Assembly (NCBI RefSeq): GCF_016808335.1
Contig: NC_053146.1
Span: 25,450,938-25,514,937 of the forward strand
Source: Panicum virgatum
Lineage: Eukaryota > Streptophyta > Magnoliopsida > Poales > Poaceae
DNA: 64,000 bases
Direction: 5' to 3'
Notes under the pieces: generated by a model
Seen by the model: only the letters and a program-made list of their open reading frames with translations
Databases searched by the model: none
Told to the model about the DNA's origin: nothing
Made by a program: the position numbers and the translations under genes
In this document: in pieces, positions 23,397 through 36,790 of the stretch
Numbering within the stretch: the stretch's first letter is position 1
Layout: every line of letters starts with the position of its first letter

Positions 23397-26300
23397 ATGA
23401 CGGGTACTTTCTCTATTCACAATAAACCCGCAGTCATATTATTTGATTCTGGTGCAACTCATAGTTTTATAAGTGCCAAATTTGGTGCAAGAATAGGATT
23501 GGATTTTTGTCATACTAAGGGATCTTTTATGATAGCAACCCCTGGTGGGAAGATAGCTTCTAATCAAATCACTAGACATGTGCCAATTAAGCTGGGTAGC
23601 AATGTGATAAAGACAGATTTGATCTTGTTGAATTTAGAAGGCATGGATGTTATTTTGGGCATGGATTGGATGACTAAACATAAAGTACTGTTAGATATCT
23701 CTTCCCGAGCTATCGAGATAGATTCACCACATCAAGGAGCCACCATACTCTATCTACCACAACGAGAGTGCTTCAACTCTTGTGCCTATGCTATAAAAGA
23801 AGTTAAGATGGAAGATATTCCTGTTGTGTGTGATTATGTGGACGTATTTCCAGATGATTTGCCTGGAATGCCCCCTGATAGAGATATCGAGTTCGTTATC
23901 AAGCTTCAACCCGGTGCCGCCCCTATTTCTAAGAGGTCGTACCGAATGCCTCCAAATGAGTTGGCAGAATTGAAAATCCAACTTCAAGACCTTCTTGACA
24001 AGGGCTTTATATGTCCAAGTTCTTCATCATGGGGATGTCCAGCCCCATTTGTGAAGAAGAAGGACAACAATTTGAGGCTATGTGTTGATTATCGACCACT
24101 CAATGCGGTTACTATTAAAAATAAGTATCCTCTTCCCCGCATTGATATCCTGTTTGATCAGTTAGCTGAAGCCAAGGTCTTCTCTAAGATCGATCTTCGT
24201 TCTGGCTACCATCAAATAAACATCAAGCCTTGTGACATTCCAAAAACAGCTTTCTCGACCAGATATGGACTCTATGAGTATCTGGTTATGTATTTTGGTC
24301 TTACCAACGCTCCAGCATATTTTATGTACTTGATGAATTCAGTCTTCATGCCGGAGCTGGATAAATTCGTCGTGGTGTTCATCGACGATATTTTGATCTA
24401 CTCCAAGAATGAAGAAGATCATGCTCAGCATTTACGTATCGTTCTTCAACGATTACGAGATCATCATCTTTATGCCAAATTCTCCAAGTGTGAATTTTGG
24501 CTGGATAGTGTGAAATTCTTAGGCCATACTATCTCCAGTCATGGTATATCAGTTGATCCAACTAAAGTACAAGAAGTGATGGATTGGGAATCTCCTACTT
24601 CAGTTCATCAAATTCGCAGTTTTCTGGGTTTAGCTGGATACTATCGTAGATTCATTCCTGATTTCTCCAGAATAGCCAAGCCTATGACGGAGTTATTAAA
24701 GAAGGGAGTGAAGTTTGTTTGGAATAATAAATGTGAAGAAGCCTTTCAAACTCTCAAAGCACGATTGACTACTACTCCAGTGTTGGCTACACCGGACAGT
24801 ACCAAACCTTTTGATGTCTATTGTGATGCTTCTGGTACGGGACTTGGTTGTGTGCTTATGCATGAAAACCGAGTTATTGCTTATGCCTCAAGAGCTCTCC
24901 GGAATCATGAGAAGAATTATACAACACATGATCTGGAGTTAGTAGCTGTTATATACGCTCTTAACCTTTGGAGACATCATCTTATGGGAACTCACTGTAA
25001 TATTTACACTGACCATAAGAGCCTCAAATATATCTTCACCCAAGCTGATCTCAACATGAGGCAGAGATGCTAGCTAGAGTTAATAAAGGATTATGATCTA
25101 GAAGTGCATTATCATCCAGGAAAGGCTAATGTGGTTGCGGATGCACTCAGCTGCAAGTCACAATGCCATTGTCTGTTTGTAGAGCCATTCAACGAAACTC
25201 TATGCCAGGAAATGATGAAATTAAATCTAGAAATGATACCTCAAGGAAGTCTGAACCATATAGCTGTCGAACCTACACTTCATGATAGCGTCATCATGGC
25301 ACAATTACATGATGAAGGTATCAAAATTATCAAGGAAAAATTATCCCAAGGAGAAGCAAAATACAAGTGTTTCCGTGTGGATCATAGAGGAGTTTTATGG
25401 TTTGAATCTCGACTTGTTGTACCCAAGAATCATCAGCTTAGAAAACAAATCCTTGATGAAGCACATCTATCAAAGTTTTCTATTCATCCAGGTAGTACCA
25501 TGATGTACCAAGATCTTAAACAAAATTTCTGGTGGACTCGAATGAAAAGAGAGATCGCCAGATATGTTTCTGAGTGTGATGTCTGTCAAAGAGTTAAAGC
25601 TAGTCACTTGAAAGTAGCTGGTACTCTCCAACCTTTACCCATTTCATCTTGGAAATGGGAGGACATCAGTATGGATTTTATTGTTGGCTTACCCAACACT
25701 TCGCAGAAGCATGATTCTATTTGGGTAATCGTTGATAGACTCACCAAGACCGCCCATTTTCTTCCGGTTCATACAACTTATTTTGCCAAGAGGTATGCAG
25801 AGATTTATCTCGATCAGATTATCCGTTTGCATGGAGTTCCAAAGACGATCATTTCTGATCGTGGGGCTCAGTTTATTGCACGTTTCTGGGAGCAATTGCA
25901 AGAATCCCTTGGAACCAAATTGATTTGTAGTTCAGCTTATCATCCACAAACTGATGGGCAATTAGAACGAATCAATCAAATTCTTGAAGACATGTTGAGG
26001 GCATGTTCTATTCAATATGGCAAGAACTGGGATAAGTGCCTAGCACTAGCAGAGTTCTCATATAATAATAGTTATCAATCCAGCTTGCAAATGGCACCAT
26101 TTGAAGCGTTATACGGTCGAAGGTGTCGAACTCCTTTGAGTTGGTCACAAGCTGGAGAACGCAAAGTATTTGGGCCAGATCTAGTTACTGAGGTAGAAGA
26201 AAAAGTCAAAATTATCCAGGCTAATCTTAAAGTAGCCCAATCAAGACAGAAAAGTTATGCAGACAAAAGAAGAGATCCTTTACAGTTCAAGGTAGGGGAT

Positions 26301-26741
26301 TTCGTATATTTGCGAGTATCTCCTACTAGAGGTGTTCAACGCTTCGGCATCAAAGGGAAATTAGCACCTCGATACATCGGACCATTTGAAATCATCGAAA
26401 CTTGTGGACCCGTTGCCTACCGACTTCATATTCCTTCTCAGTTGGCCGCCATTCATGAGGTCTTCCATGTATCACAACTCCGGAATTGCATCAAGGTACC
26501 CACTGAGATCATTGAACCACAAGATATCGAGATTGAATCCGATCTATCTTATGCGGAGTATCCAATCAAAGTTCTTGACACCAAGGAAAGAAGTACTAGA
26601 AGGGAGAAAGTGAAAATGTACAAAATCCAATGGAATCATCATACTGAGGAAGAAGCTACTTGGGAGACTGAAATTTTTCTCCAAAGAAACTTTCCCGACT
26701 TTCTTAGAACAAATCTAGGTACCAAACCTTTCCATCCTTAG
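23397..26741 (+). pseudogene. pol: pol of B (protease, RT, RNase H, integrase, chromodomain)
   Basis: One frame of 1114 codons with a single TAG at 25071-25073 at the end of RNase H, next to a TGC where arginine is expected. Both changes fit C-to-T or G-to-A. Approximate residues: protease [10 protein letters not shown] (16-25); RT with FIDDIL near 327; RNase H with DVYCDASG near 475; integrase zinc motif ending CDVCQ near 725; catalytic Asp in MDFIVG near 759, Asp in ISDRG near 820, Glu in GQLERINQ near 855; chromodomain near 1057-1108 (KIQW, EEATWE). The true start is probably upstream through fusion to gag. The chromodomain suggests chromatin-directed integration (family knowledge). Confidence 0.92.
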
Positions 26742-26770
26742 TCTTCCTGTAATCTCGGGGTGAGATTCCT

Positions 26771-26785
26771 TTTAGGGGGGAAGGT
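26771..26785 (+). other. Polypurine tract of B
   Basis: TTTAGGGGGGAAGGT directly before the 3' LTR, preceded by CTCGGGGTGAGATTC. Element C has the closely related CTCGGGACGAGATTC and TTTTAAGGGGGTAGGGT at 59287-59317. Confidence 0.85.
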
Positions 26786-29700
26786 TGTGACACCCTATGT
26801 GTCTGCACAAGAAAACTACATTTATTTCCTGTGCTTCATGTGTGAAATTGTTTGAGCAAGGGCTTATTTTAAAACTTTAAGGACCTTTGTGTAATTATGA
26901 ATTATTCCAAGGTCAACTTAATAGTTTTATTTGAATAGGATATGTGATTATAGCTTTTGTGGAGGGTTTATTTGCAAAATGTAGTGTAATCATTACTTGG
27001 TAGCGAATCTTTCAATTCAGCCTAGACTTAAAGTGATTTTGCATTGAAAAAGACAAAAGTCCTTTGAATTCAAATTCTCTTTATGTTTTCAAAAATAACT
27101 CTTTAACCTTTGATCAAATCAATTTTTGCACAACATCAAAGTTGTAGATCTTGAAAAATTGAACAACTTTCATGTTGGGCACTTTTTCATTTGAGCCCTA
27201 GATTAAAAGTTATTGCTGCTTTACTGTTAGGTCCCTAAAATATCTGAAATTGCAAACTGGTCCCTTTTCCCCTTCCTCCAGCCTGCTTGCCTACTCTGCT
27301 TCTCTGCCGCCGCCGCTATTCAGCGCCGTCGCCGCCGAGGAGGGCCAGCCCGGCCACCTCCTGCTCGCGCTGGATGCCCACCGCTTTTTGCCTTCGCGCT
27401 GTGCCTCCCCTACCTTGCCACGCAGCACCGAGCGCCCGCCGGCCGCCACCTCGCTGTCGCCGTGGCCCGGCCAAGACAGAGCCCGCCGCTCTCTCCTCTC
27501 GCGCGCAGCAGCACTACAAGTACCCAAGCAAGCCGTTCCCTTTTTTCTTTTGCCATCTCCTAGCCCCCAGACCCCCATAACGCCGCCGCCGTCCACCCGC
27601 AACCCCGGCGAGCTCGACGCCGCCGCGGAACCGCTTCTGCAGCCCTCCTCCTCCCGCTCTGACCCCCTAGCAAGCTCCACCGTGGGCTCGCGCAGCTCAC
27701 CGACCCCTCCTCCTCGCCCAATCTCCACCGGAGCCATCCCGCCGCCGTAGCCCGAGCTCCGCCGCCGCTGCTCGCCGTCGACGCCCTAGCTCCGGCTGCT
27801 TCCTCCTCGACCCAATCCCACCAGAAGGTAGTGCGTGAAGCCCTGAACCTCCCACGCCCCTCCACCCTCGCCGCCGGCGACCAGGATCGCCGGATTTGGC
27901 CGGTCAACCCCTGCTCCCCCTCTCTGACCACGGCCAGGGGCCTTGTTTGAAAAGAAACAAAAGTTCCAAGGTGTTTTGTGCTAAATCTGGGGGCTATTCT
28001 GTAAAGCTTCTTTAAGTTTTCTTTATTTCTTGCTGTGAAATTTGAAAATGTCTAGAAATTCGTAGAAAATTCAGAAAAATGCAAATCCAAATGTTTTTGA
28101 ATCCTTGTTAAAAGATCTACAAAGTTTGTTACATGCATATTTTCATTTATGGTTTGCATTTTAATCCAAGAAATAGAATAGAAATAATAGGCTTTATTTG
28201 TTCCATGAGTTATACTCATTACCTGTATGTGATTTTTTGGCCAGCTTGTATTTTGTAGTATTGTTAGCATCTGGTAAAAGGTTGAAACCTTTTTGACATC
28301 ATTAGCTAGGTCAAAATTTCAAGATTCTTTTATATACTAGTGTTGCTAATTTATTTGTGCTGGTTGAAATACTAAAGTTCTGTGTGTGAAACTTTTTCCA
28401 TGATCACAGGTTGCTAAAACAGTACTGTTGCCCAAGGTTGGGAAATTTTTTATCTGTTTAACTATTTATTTGATTTAATGCTTGTTAAGTGAGCTTTATT
28501 CATGTTAAATAGTTTCCTTGCTTACAAAATCCTGGTAATTTTTGTAGAGCCTTGTTTTAGTCATATGTTGCTATCTGTAAAAATTGAGCACCAGTTCCTA
28601 AATATAACAGAAGTTAAAAATGAATCTTGTTAACTTGCTGTCAGTTTTGTTTATTTTCTTAGAATTAATTATGTACAGAATAAATCCTGAACATTTAACA
28701 GTAGCTAAGTTAGCTCTCTATAGACCTGCTGTTAATTTCTAGCTTCTTTTTTCCTCTGGTTTAATCTGAAGAATTCAATCTTGTTCTAGGAGTTGTCTGA
28801 ATAAATGATTTTTCCGGAATAAATGGCTACAAGTTTTGGGATGAAATTTGCAGGATAACTTGATCTGTTTACCTTCTGTTTGATGCAATTTTTGCTGATT
28901 TTACTACTGTATGTGTGCTGAGTTTTTTATTTATTAGCAAACCATGATTTACTTGCTATAGGAAACAACTACCACTTGTTTATGAAGTTAGTAAGCTTCT
29001 TTTGTGCTGTTGATCATGATGCCTTGTGTAGTTAGAAAAGTTAGTTATCTACTCTATAAACGATTGCCCATATACTAAGTTGTGTTGCTATTTGTAGACT
29101 ACAACTTTATCGTGAAATGAGTGTGTTTGTAATTTCATCTATTGCATTACATATAGATACGACTGCTCTATCGGACGGAACATACGAGCTGATTCCGGAT
29201 TCCGAAGGAGGTGATCTCGAAGCTCAAGTAAACACTGCTGTACTAGCTGAAGCCCCGGACCAAAGTTCGGAAGAGCCCAGGGCTGAAATAGTTAGTGACT
29301 ACCGAGAAGGCAAGCCCCGGACATAACCTATATTTCAAATTATTACCATTTATTGTTATTACTTACTTGTGCATTTACAGTTCTTAGGATTTGAATTGAA
29401 ACCCTAGATGCATGATCCTAGGAACCTATGTTCTGAACACTAGACCTCAGTTCGATTAATTGCTAAGCTTATAGGACCGGTAAAAGTCGAGTGATGGCCT
29501 GTCACTCGCGAGCTCTATAGGAATTGCTTGTTTACTTTCTGTTATCAATATAAGGACGACGGACGGGGTTGTGTTCGATATCATGACCTTATGTGAGACC
29601 CCGTCTATGTTGATGAACTTGCTAAGGTCGCGGTGTGTGGTAGTGCTGGTTAAGTTTTTGAACGTACTAGCCACATGCCGTAAATATGGTACGCGGTAAG

Positions 29701-30751
29701 CCTAGTAGCCGATTGGACCGGGGAGTGGTTATACCTTTCACTCTATCTTAGGGATAGGTTTTATTTTTATGTTGCGCAACACTGCGGCTACGAGGGACAA
29801 GGTTGGACCTTGGTGCCCTGTAGTTGGGGAGAGTGACCCTATCCACAAGCCAGGAAGAAAGGTCAACGGTTGTTTGGGAACGACCCGACGGTGTTCCAAA
29901 CGTGTGTGTTAGGTCTGCCTGGCCAGGTTAACAAATTCGATTCGAATCGTCCGTTTCTCACGGTTTGGGACTGCTTGATCTCTTTGCCACACAGAGTAAT
30001 AAGAGCAACATTATTATGATCAATCTTGATGTTTGCTTAAAGATCTACCATGGTTGAATAGTAGTTGCTTACATAGAATGGTTAATCAACTAGAATCTTG
30101 GAAGCTAAAATTTGAAAGTAAGGACCTACTCTTTATTGCTTTTCAGCAAAAGGAAAACCAGAGCCTCACAGAACCCTGCATAGTCTAGTTAGGTGGGCTA
30201 CGTATACCCGTTGACGGTTAAGTCTTGCTGAGTATTAGAATACTCAGCCTTACTGTTGAAACCCTTTTTCAGGTACGAGTTTTGAGGACCAGGTCGCTAG
30301 TTTGTCTTGGCCCTGCTCTTTGCCTTCTGGCTGGTCCGTAGAGTGGGATACGTCATGGGCTGGGAATGACCCTGATGAGTGATACCATGCTTGGGCTAGC
30401 CTGGTATACTTTTGCGATGTGTTGGAACCGTCGTGTTCTTTTTCCGCTGCTTTTCAAACTCTGAACTTATAGTTATGGTTTGTATAACTGTTTTACAAGG
30501 TTTGGTTATGTAATAATGGTTTGAACTGGTTTGTAATCACTACTGAGCTTGTGTTGTAAAACATGTGGTTGTAATATCTTTGAACTCGTCTTCGTGCGGG
30601 GTTTGCTTGTTCGATCCGAGAACCGGTGGTTGTATCGGGACGTTACCCAACAGACCAAGAATTGTTCCGTTTGAAGTGTGTTTGAGTCGGTGTTGCCTTT
30701 ATGGTGATGGCCTGCGCACTGAGCCAGGATAATTCAGGTGGTTCTGCTACA
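26786..30751 (+). mobile_element. 3' LTR of B
   Basis: Collinear with 15352-19345. Differences include a short deletion in the CpG-rich block (after 27380, relative to about 15945-15970) and scattered substitutions. Acidic ORF at 29117-29326, stem-loop at 30228-30247. It is followed by CAGAC (30752-30756). Confidence 0.92.
29117..29326 (+). other. LTR-embedded acidic ORF of B, 3' copy
   Basis: Open 69-codon copy of 17710-17919. That both LTR copies stay open while gag and pol carry stops is notable, but the frame is short, so this is weak evidence for selection. Confidence 0.5.
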
Positions 30752-30756
30752 CAGAC

Positions 30757-31010
30757 CAGGGTCAAACCGGTGCCTAAAGTGAGCGAGTGGAAACATTAGT
30801 GTATCTTCGCTTGAACCTATCCATAGATCAGAATCACGCTACCCTAAGTTCTCTTTATCTCTTATCTTCTTCGGGGTAATCTAGTTAGAAGATAGTTACA
30901 CACCCATTCCTCGTGGAAAATACGATACCCTGAATACTCCCGGGTGAAGTGCAACAACGGTATTTCTGTGCGCTTGCGGATTTCTCTGTAAGAGTTAAGA
31001 AATACAAACA
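30757..31010 (+). mobile_element. 5' LTR of D, segment 3
   Basis: Completes the D 5' LTR after element B (compare 39286-39538). It ends AATACAAACA at 31010. Confidence 0.9.
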
Positions 31011-31018
31011 AGCATTTC

Positions 31019-31036
31019 TGGCGCCATTGTCGGGGA
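31019..31036 (+). other. Primer binding site of D (tRNA-Asp type)
   Basis: TGGCGCCATTGTCGGGGA, complementary to the 3' end of plant tRNA-Asp with minor changes. It lies 8 nt after the LTR. This primer type is common in Athila-like and other grass gypsy elements. Confidence 0.75.
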
Positions 31037-31116
31037 ACAGTTGCCGTAGTTGTCTTCGAACCTAGTTGCTCGTGTATCCTTTCTTTTATTCTTTCTTCTC
31101 TTTTTATCCTTATTCC

Positions 31117-32091
31117 ATGGATACCCTTTCTATCCACCAACTCTCTGCTCCCTCGGGCGAGTTCTTAGAGCCACCACAGTCATCCAAGCCAATCACAGCT
31201 TCAGGCTTTGAACTTCGCCCCGGCTTCATAGCCATGGTCCGGGAACAACCCTTCTTAGGATATGAGCTAGAAAATCCTTATCATCACCTACGAGAGTTCG
31301 AGCAAATGTGCTCTTGCTTGTCCATTGCAGGCATGGCACAAGAAACACTTCGGTGGAAGTTATTTCCTTTCTCCCTTGCTGAGAAAGCGAAACAATGGTA
31401 CACCGATAACGTAGAAAAGGTAAACGGAGAATGGGAGGAGTTGCGGAATAGGTTCTGTCTCGCATTCTTCCCTATTTCTCGCATCGCTTCCCTGCGTAAA
31501 GAAATCCTCAACTTTTGTCAGGATGAGAAGGAGACCCTTGGGATAGCCTGGGCTAGATTCTCACAACTCACACATGCCGGCCCAGACTTGTCCATTCCCA
31601 ACCATGTGCTGCTTCAGCACTTCTGGTTGGGGCTGAACAATGACACAGCCAAACAGCTTGATATCACCACTGGGGGATCTTTCGCCTATAAAACCACTTC
31701 CGAAGGGGTGGCACTCCTGGATCGTATCCTGGAGAACACCTCCTTCTCAGAACCCCTCCCAGTAGTACAACCTTCAAGCCAGGAGAAAGTTTCAATAGCT
31801 GAGCCCATTCACTCTTTAGTAACCCATGACGAATTATCGGCCAGACCTTCCCCTGAACCAGAAGACCCGGAGGAGGAAGAAATTCTGCCTCCGGAATCCC
31901 CGTTTAACATTGAGGAGGATATATTCTATGACTTTGGCAATACCACATTATATCCCCTCCAGAAAAGGCCTCCGGTCCCTTTAGACCCACCGGGCGGTCT
32001 CGATAAGGCTTCCCTTAGAGAGACCGTAAAAAGGGTGACCGCTATCATGAGCAACGAATGGGTACAGGAAGGGGAACATCTTCCGAAATAA
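31117..32091 (+). pseudogene. gag: gag of D
   Basis: The start is taken as the ATG at 31117 (context CCATGG, protein MDTLSIH), about 80 bp after the primer site. The upstream in-frame ATG at 31066 lies closer to the primer site. The capsid-type domain is visible around residues 40-200: FELRPGFIAMV, HHLREFEQMC, LFPFSLAEKAKQWY and FFPISRIASLRKEI. This is the pattern of Athila-lineage gag. An acidic Pro/Glu-rich linker follows (about 250-300). The frame ends at TAA (32089-32091) because of a probable 1-nt deletion near 32080-32088. The protease frame continues in the next phase, so gag and pol were probably one frame. No CCHC knuckle is seen. Confidence 0.85.
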
Positions 32092-35000
32092 TCCAATTTC
32101 ATGCCCCCTCCTTATCCATTCCATGTTCCATAGAAGGGACTGCAGTCACAGCTCTTTACAATCCCACGGTTGGAGTAAACATTATTTCTGCTTTGTTCGC
32201 TTCTGATCACTTAGGCGAAAGACGTGTTACTCCAACTACAAAATCCCTTAGAACTAGGCCACATTCCACATTAAGAGGGATTGGGATTATGCATGAAGTG
32301 ACAGTTTGGGACAAGGAAACGGAGATTGCTCTAGACTTCCATGTCTTCGAAGTCCAGGACTTCGACATCTTGATAGGGCATCCCGTAAAAAAGCTCTTCC
32401 TAGATGTTCTTAATCTAGGAGAACTTCAGGTGTCTCTTGGGGGAAAACCATTCACTTTGCCTATCGGCCAAGCCAAAAACTCCATGGCTGAATCTATTCC
32501 CCAAGAAGGACCAATAGAGGAAGTGTTGGCAGTCATGCCAGAAGATGACTCTAAGCCCTCCTTAGAATGAGATGCTGAACTCTTCATCCAAGAAGAGGAC
32601 GACTTAGAGGAAAAACTCAAACTGCCCATTCACGAGAAGCCGACACAACCTCCAATAGAACTAAAAGTCCTTCCCGATGGTCTTCGCTATGCTTTCCTCA
32701 ATGGTGACACACAAACTCTCGTCCTCATTAGTAGTCACCTTTCTGACGAGGAGACGGCTAAACTCTTAGCCGTATTAGAAAAGCATAGATCCGTCTTTGG
32801 CTATTCACTCGAGGACCTAAAAGGGATCAGTCCTACCCTTTGCACTCATCGTATCCCTATTGACTCTACCTGCACACCTTCTAGGCAACCTCAGCGTGGG
32901 CTAAACAATACAATGAGAGATGTCATTAAGAAAGAGGTCCTTAAGCTCTTACACGCCGGGATCAATTATCCCGTGCCACATAGTGAGTGAGTGAGCCCGG
33001 TACAAGTTGTACCAAAGAAGGGAGGTATGACGATCGTTCAAAACAGCAAAAATGAACTCATACCTCAAAGACCTGTCACGGGGTGGAGGATGTGCATAGA
33101 CTATTGGAAACTTAACTCGGCCACAAAGAAAGACCACTTTCCGCTGCCCTTCATTGACAAAATGTTAGAGCGGTTGGCCAAGCATTCTTTCTTCTGTTTC
33201 CTTGATGGGTATTCCGATTATCACCAAATTCCCATCCACCCTGATGATCAAAGCAAGACCACATTTACTTACCCATACGGAACCTATGCTTATCGGAGGA
33301 TGTCTTTCGAGCTTTGTAACGCTCCTGCATCGTTCCAGCGGTGCATGATGTCTATCTTTTCAGACATGATCGAGGAAATCATGGAAGTTTTCATGGACGA
33401 TTTCTCCGTCTATGGAAAAACTTTTGATCATTGTCTCGAAAATTTAGACAGGGTCTTGCAGCGATGCCAAGGAAAGGACCTGGTGCTGAAGTGGGAAAAT
33501 GTCATTTCATGGTCCGCGAAGGCATCGTCCTTGGACACCTTGTGTCCGAGAGGGGGATTGAGGTGAACAAAGCAAAAATCAATGTTATAGAACGTCTCCC
33601 ACCTCCAGTTAACGTCAAGGGGATCCGTAGCTTCTTGGGTCATGCGGGGTTCTATCGCCGTTTCATTAAAGATTTCTCTTAGATCGCTAGACCCCTTACA
33701 AACCTTTTAGCTAAGGATGCACCATTCGAATTCACGAATGAGTGCCTTCGCACCTTTGAAATCCTAAAAAAGGCACTCATCTCAGCTCCAATCATTCAAC
33801 CCCCAGATTGGAGTCTCCCGTTCGAAATAATGTGTGATGCTAGTGACTATGCCGTTGGTGCGGTCCTAGGCCAAACCAAAGATAAGAAGCGTCATGCAAT
33901 TGCCTATGCTAGCAAAACTCTGACAGGAGCACAATTAAATTATGCCACTACTGAAAAAGAGCTCCTTGCAGTTGTTTTTGCTATTGATAAGTTTAGATCT
34001 TACTTGGTTGGAGCAAAGGTTATTGTTTATACTGACCATGCAGCTTTAAAATATTTGCTCACCAAGAAAGATGCTAAGCCCCGTTTGATTTGGTGGATTC
34101 TCTTACTCCAAGAATTTGACCTTGAAATAAAAGATAAAAAAGGAGTAGAAAATACTGTAGCCGATCATTTGTCACGTATGCAAGTTACTAACCTGCAGGA
34201 ACCACCAATCAATGACTTCCTACGCGACGACATGCTGTTCAAGGTGACGGACTCCAACCCATGGTACGCAAACATTGTGAATTTCATGGTTGCAGGTTAT
34301 GTACCACCTGGGGAAAAAAAAAAGCTAGTCTTCGAGAGCAGACGTCACCTTTGATATCCACCGTACCTGTACAGGGTGTGTATGGATGGATTATTGAGGA
34401 GATGTGTCCCTACAGCAGAAGGGGTACAGATCATAGAGAAATGCCATACTGCAGCGTTTGGAGGCCACTTTGGAGCTTTCAGAACACAAGCAAAAATTTG
34501 GCAAAGTGGTTTCTTCTGGACCACAATGTATGAAGACACCAGAGAATTTATTCGAAGGTGCCGAAGATGCCAGTTGCAGGGAGGCATCACTGCTCGCAAT
34601 GCGATGCCCCTCACATACAACCTCCAAGTTGAACTGTTTGATGTCTGGGGTATTGACTTCATGGGACCATTCCTAAAGTCCCAAGATTGTGAGTACATCC
34701 TTGTTGATGTGGACTACGTCTCCAAATTGGTGGAAGCGTTACCCTGCCGAGCTGCAGACGCCAAGCATGCGAGGAAGATGTTTCATGAAATCATCTTCCC
34801 TCATTTCGGAACACCAAGGATGGTTATAAGTGACGGGGGGTCCCATTTCATCGACAATTCCTTCCGTCGCTTCCTAAAAGAACTTGGCACGAGACACAAC
34901 ATTGCTACACCCTACCACCCTAAGACCAGTGGACAGGCAGAAACTTCTAACAAGCAAATTAAGAGTATTCTGCAGAAAACGGTGAACGAAATGGGTAAAG

Positions 35001-35632
35001 GACGGAAGAATATGCTACCTAATGCACTTTGGGTATATAGAACAGCATATAAGACCCCCATCGGCATGTCACCATATCAACTAGTCTACGGGAAGATGTG
35101 TCATCTCCCAGTTGAGCTTGAGCACAGGGCCCACTGGGCTATTAAGAAATGGAACATGGACTACAAGCTCACTGGGAGGAATAGACAAATGCAACTGGTA
35201 GAGTTAGAGGAATGGAGAGAAAAGGCATACCATAGTGCCAAGATATACAAGGATCGTACCAAAAGATGGCACGACAAGTGGATCAAGCCCAAGGAGTTCA
35301 AGCTAGGTGACAAGGTATTAATGTTCAAGTCCAGGGTAAAACTCTTCGGAGAAGGAAAACTTCGCAGCAAATGGAAGGGCCCGTACACCGTCGTCAACAC
35401 ATCTTCTCACGGGGCAATCACACTCCAGGATGATGACGGTGAGTACTTCAAGGTAAATGGCCATCGGCTTAAACTTTTTCATGAACCTTTCCGACCCGGT
35501 GAAGTTTTCGATGAAATTAAGTTAGTAGATTTCGATTCTACACATCTTCTCCGTAGAAATGAAGCCCATGCACTACCTGATCATCTAGCCCACGACCTTA
35601 GAAACCCACATGAAGAATCTGGGGCCCAGTAG
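32058..35632 (+). pseudogene. pol: pol of D (protease, RT, RNase H, integrase)
   Basis: Continuation of gag in another phase. The protease-like part (to about 32450) includes DFHVFEVQDFDILIGHP, but no clear D-S/T-G motif is visible. RT spans about 32840-33690 with FMDDFSVYG at 33390. RNase H starts at [10 protein letters not shown] (33830). Integrase has CRRCQLQGG (34557), GIDFMGPF (34653), ISDGGSHF (34830) and [10 protein letters not shown] (34932). No chromodomain. Breaks: TGA 32568, TGA 32988 (expected Trp), 1-nt deletion near 33495, TAG 33680 (expected Gln), TGA 34352 (expected Trp). A conserved Gly of RT is Glu (MSFELCNAP). The integrase part (34355-35632) is open. Confidence 0.88.
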
Positions 35633-35892
35633 AGCCCAGAGGGGGGCGGCCGAACCTAGGGGTCGGCTGGCCCCACCTCATGGCCGTTGGTGCTGAACCT
35701 TTGAAATTTAAACCCTCCAACGTCCCTTTTCTTGTTTCCTTGTGTATAGACGCTGAACTTCGGAAGGTTTGGCACCATTTTGATCCTCTTTTCCCTTTAA
35801 ATTCATCTCCTCTCCTCTCCTTCTTCTCATTCATCCAAAGTCCAAGCACTCCACTCTTCCTCAGCCTCTTCTCACCTGCAAAGCACCATTAC

Positions 35893-36790
35893 CATGGCCA
35901 GAAAGTCCATCATCCCGTTCGTTGGGTCCGAGTCCACGTACGGACTCAACGGCGAGCTGTCTCTAGCCAATCAAACTCTAGCGAGTCCAGCAGCAGAAGA
36001 AGAGGCAATGCACATTGCCACAACACAGCTGGCGATCATGCCAGCATCTGGGAAGAAGATGGAGCCGAGAGGCGCCGAGGAGGCAGCGGCCGACCCCTGG
36101 TTCGGCCGAACCAGGGAGGAGGCCCCTCGGCCTCCCCTTCGGCACGACGCACCGTCAAGAAGTCCACTACCTAGAGGGGCAGGGGAGGGCGCCTAGGAAC
36201 TACGCCGAGGCCAACGACAGGCGAACTTCGCCCAAAGGATGTTGCCATTCGCCTCTTCGCCGACCCGATGCCTCCGATGCCCATGGAGGAAGGGATGCAA
36301 CACGCCTACATCGTGAGGAACAAAAGCAGCGACGTTGTTAGCCACCATTACACCACCTCTCTCACCCCCGTTAGTGACAACACTCCAAAATGCTTTAGGG
36401 TCATAGGAGTCTGGACTCCCGGAGGGGGGTACGGTAAGGGCCTCTTTCCCGCGCTCTCCCCCAAGGAGAAGGGAGAGGCCGAATCCGTTGCATCCACCCC
36501 TAAAAGGGTGAAAAGGCACCTGACTCCTCCTCCCATCACACGTCTTGGGGGGGCAGTACGAGATTGAAGACGAGAAGGTCCTAAAGGGGCCTAAGGTCGT
36601 CCAGCTTCTGAAGACTATAGTTGCGTTAAAGAAAGAAAACTAGAAGCAGGGCGACCAACTGGCGGAGTTGTCCCTAGAGCTGAAATCGGTCAAAGACGAC
36701 CTCGATACCCTCCGCCGTGGCCTCAGCTCCAGGATCTCACGCCTGGAGAACGGTAAGGACATCGCTTAGGTGTACGCCTCCACCAAGCGA
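35893..36790 (+). pseudogene. Accessory ORF downstream of pol in D
   Basis: The ATG at 35893 opens a frame MARKSIIPFVGSESTYGLNG that runs to 36196. Coding-like sequence then continues in other phases: PMEEGMQHAYIVRNKSSD near 36276, and from about 36559 a segment with YEIEDEKVLKGPKVVQLLKT and a leucine/charged heptad pattern typical of a coiled coil, ending near 36780. Stops and frameshifts separate the parts. The position matches that of the extra (sometimes called env-like) ORF of Athila elements, but I see no signal peptide or membrane segment, so an envelope function is not supported. A GGCCGACCC palindrome lies inside the frame (36086-36114). Confidence 0.5.
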
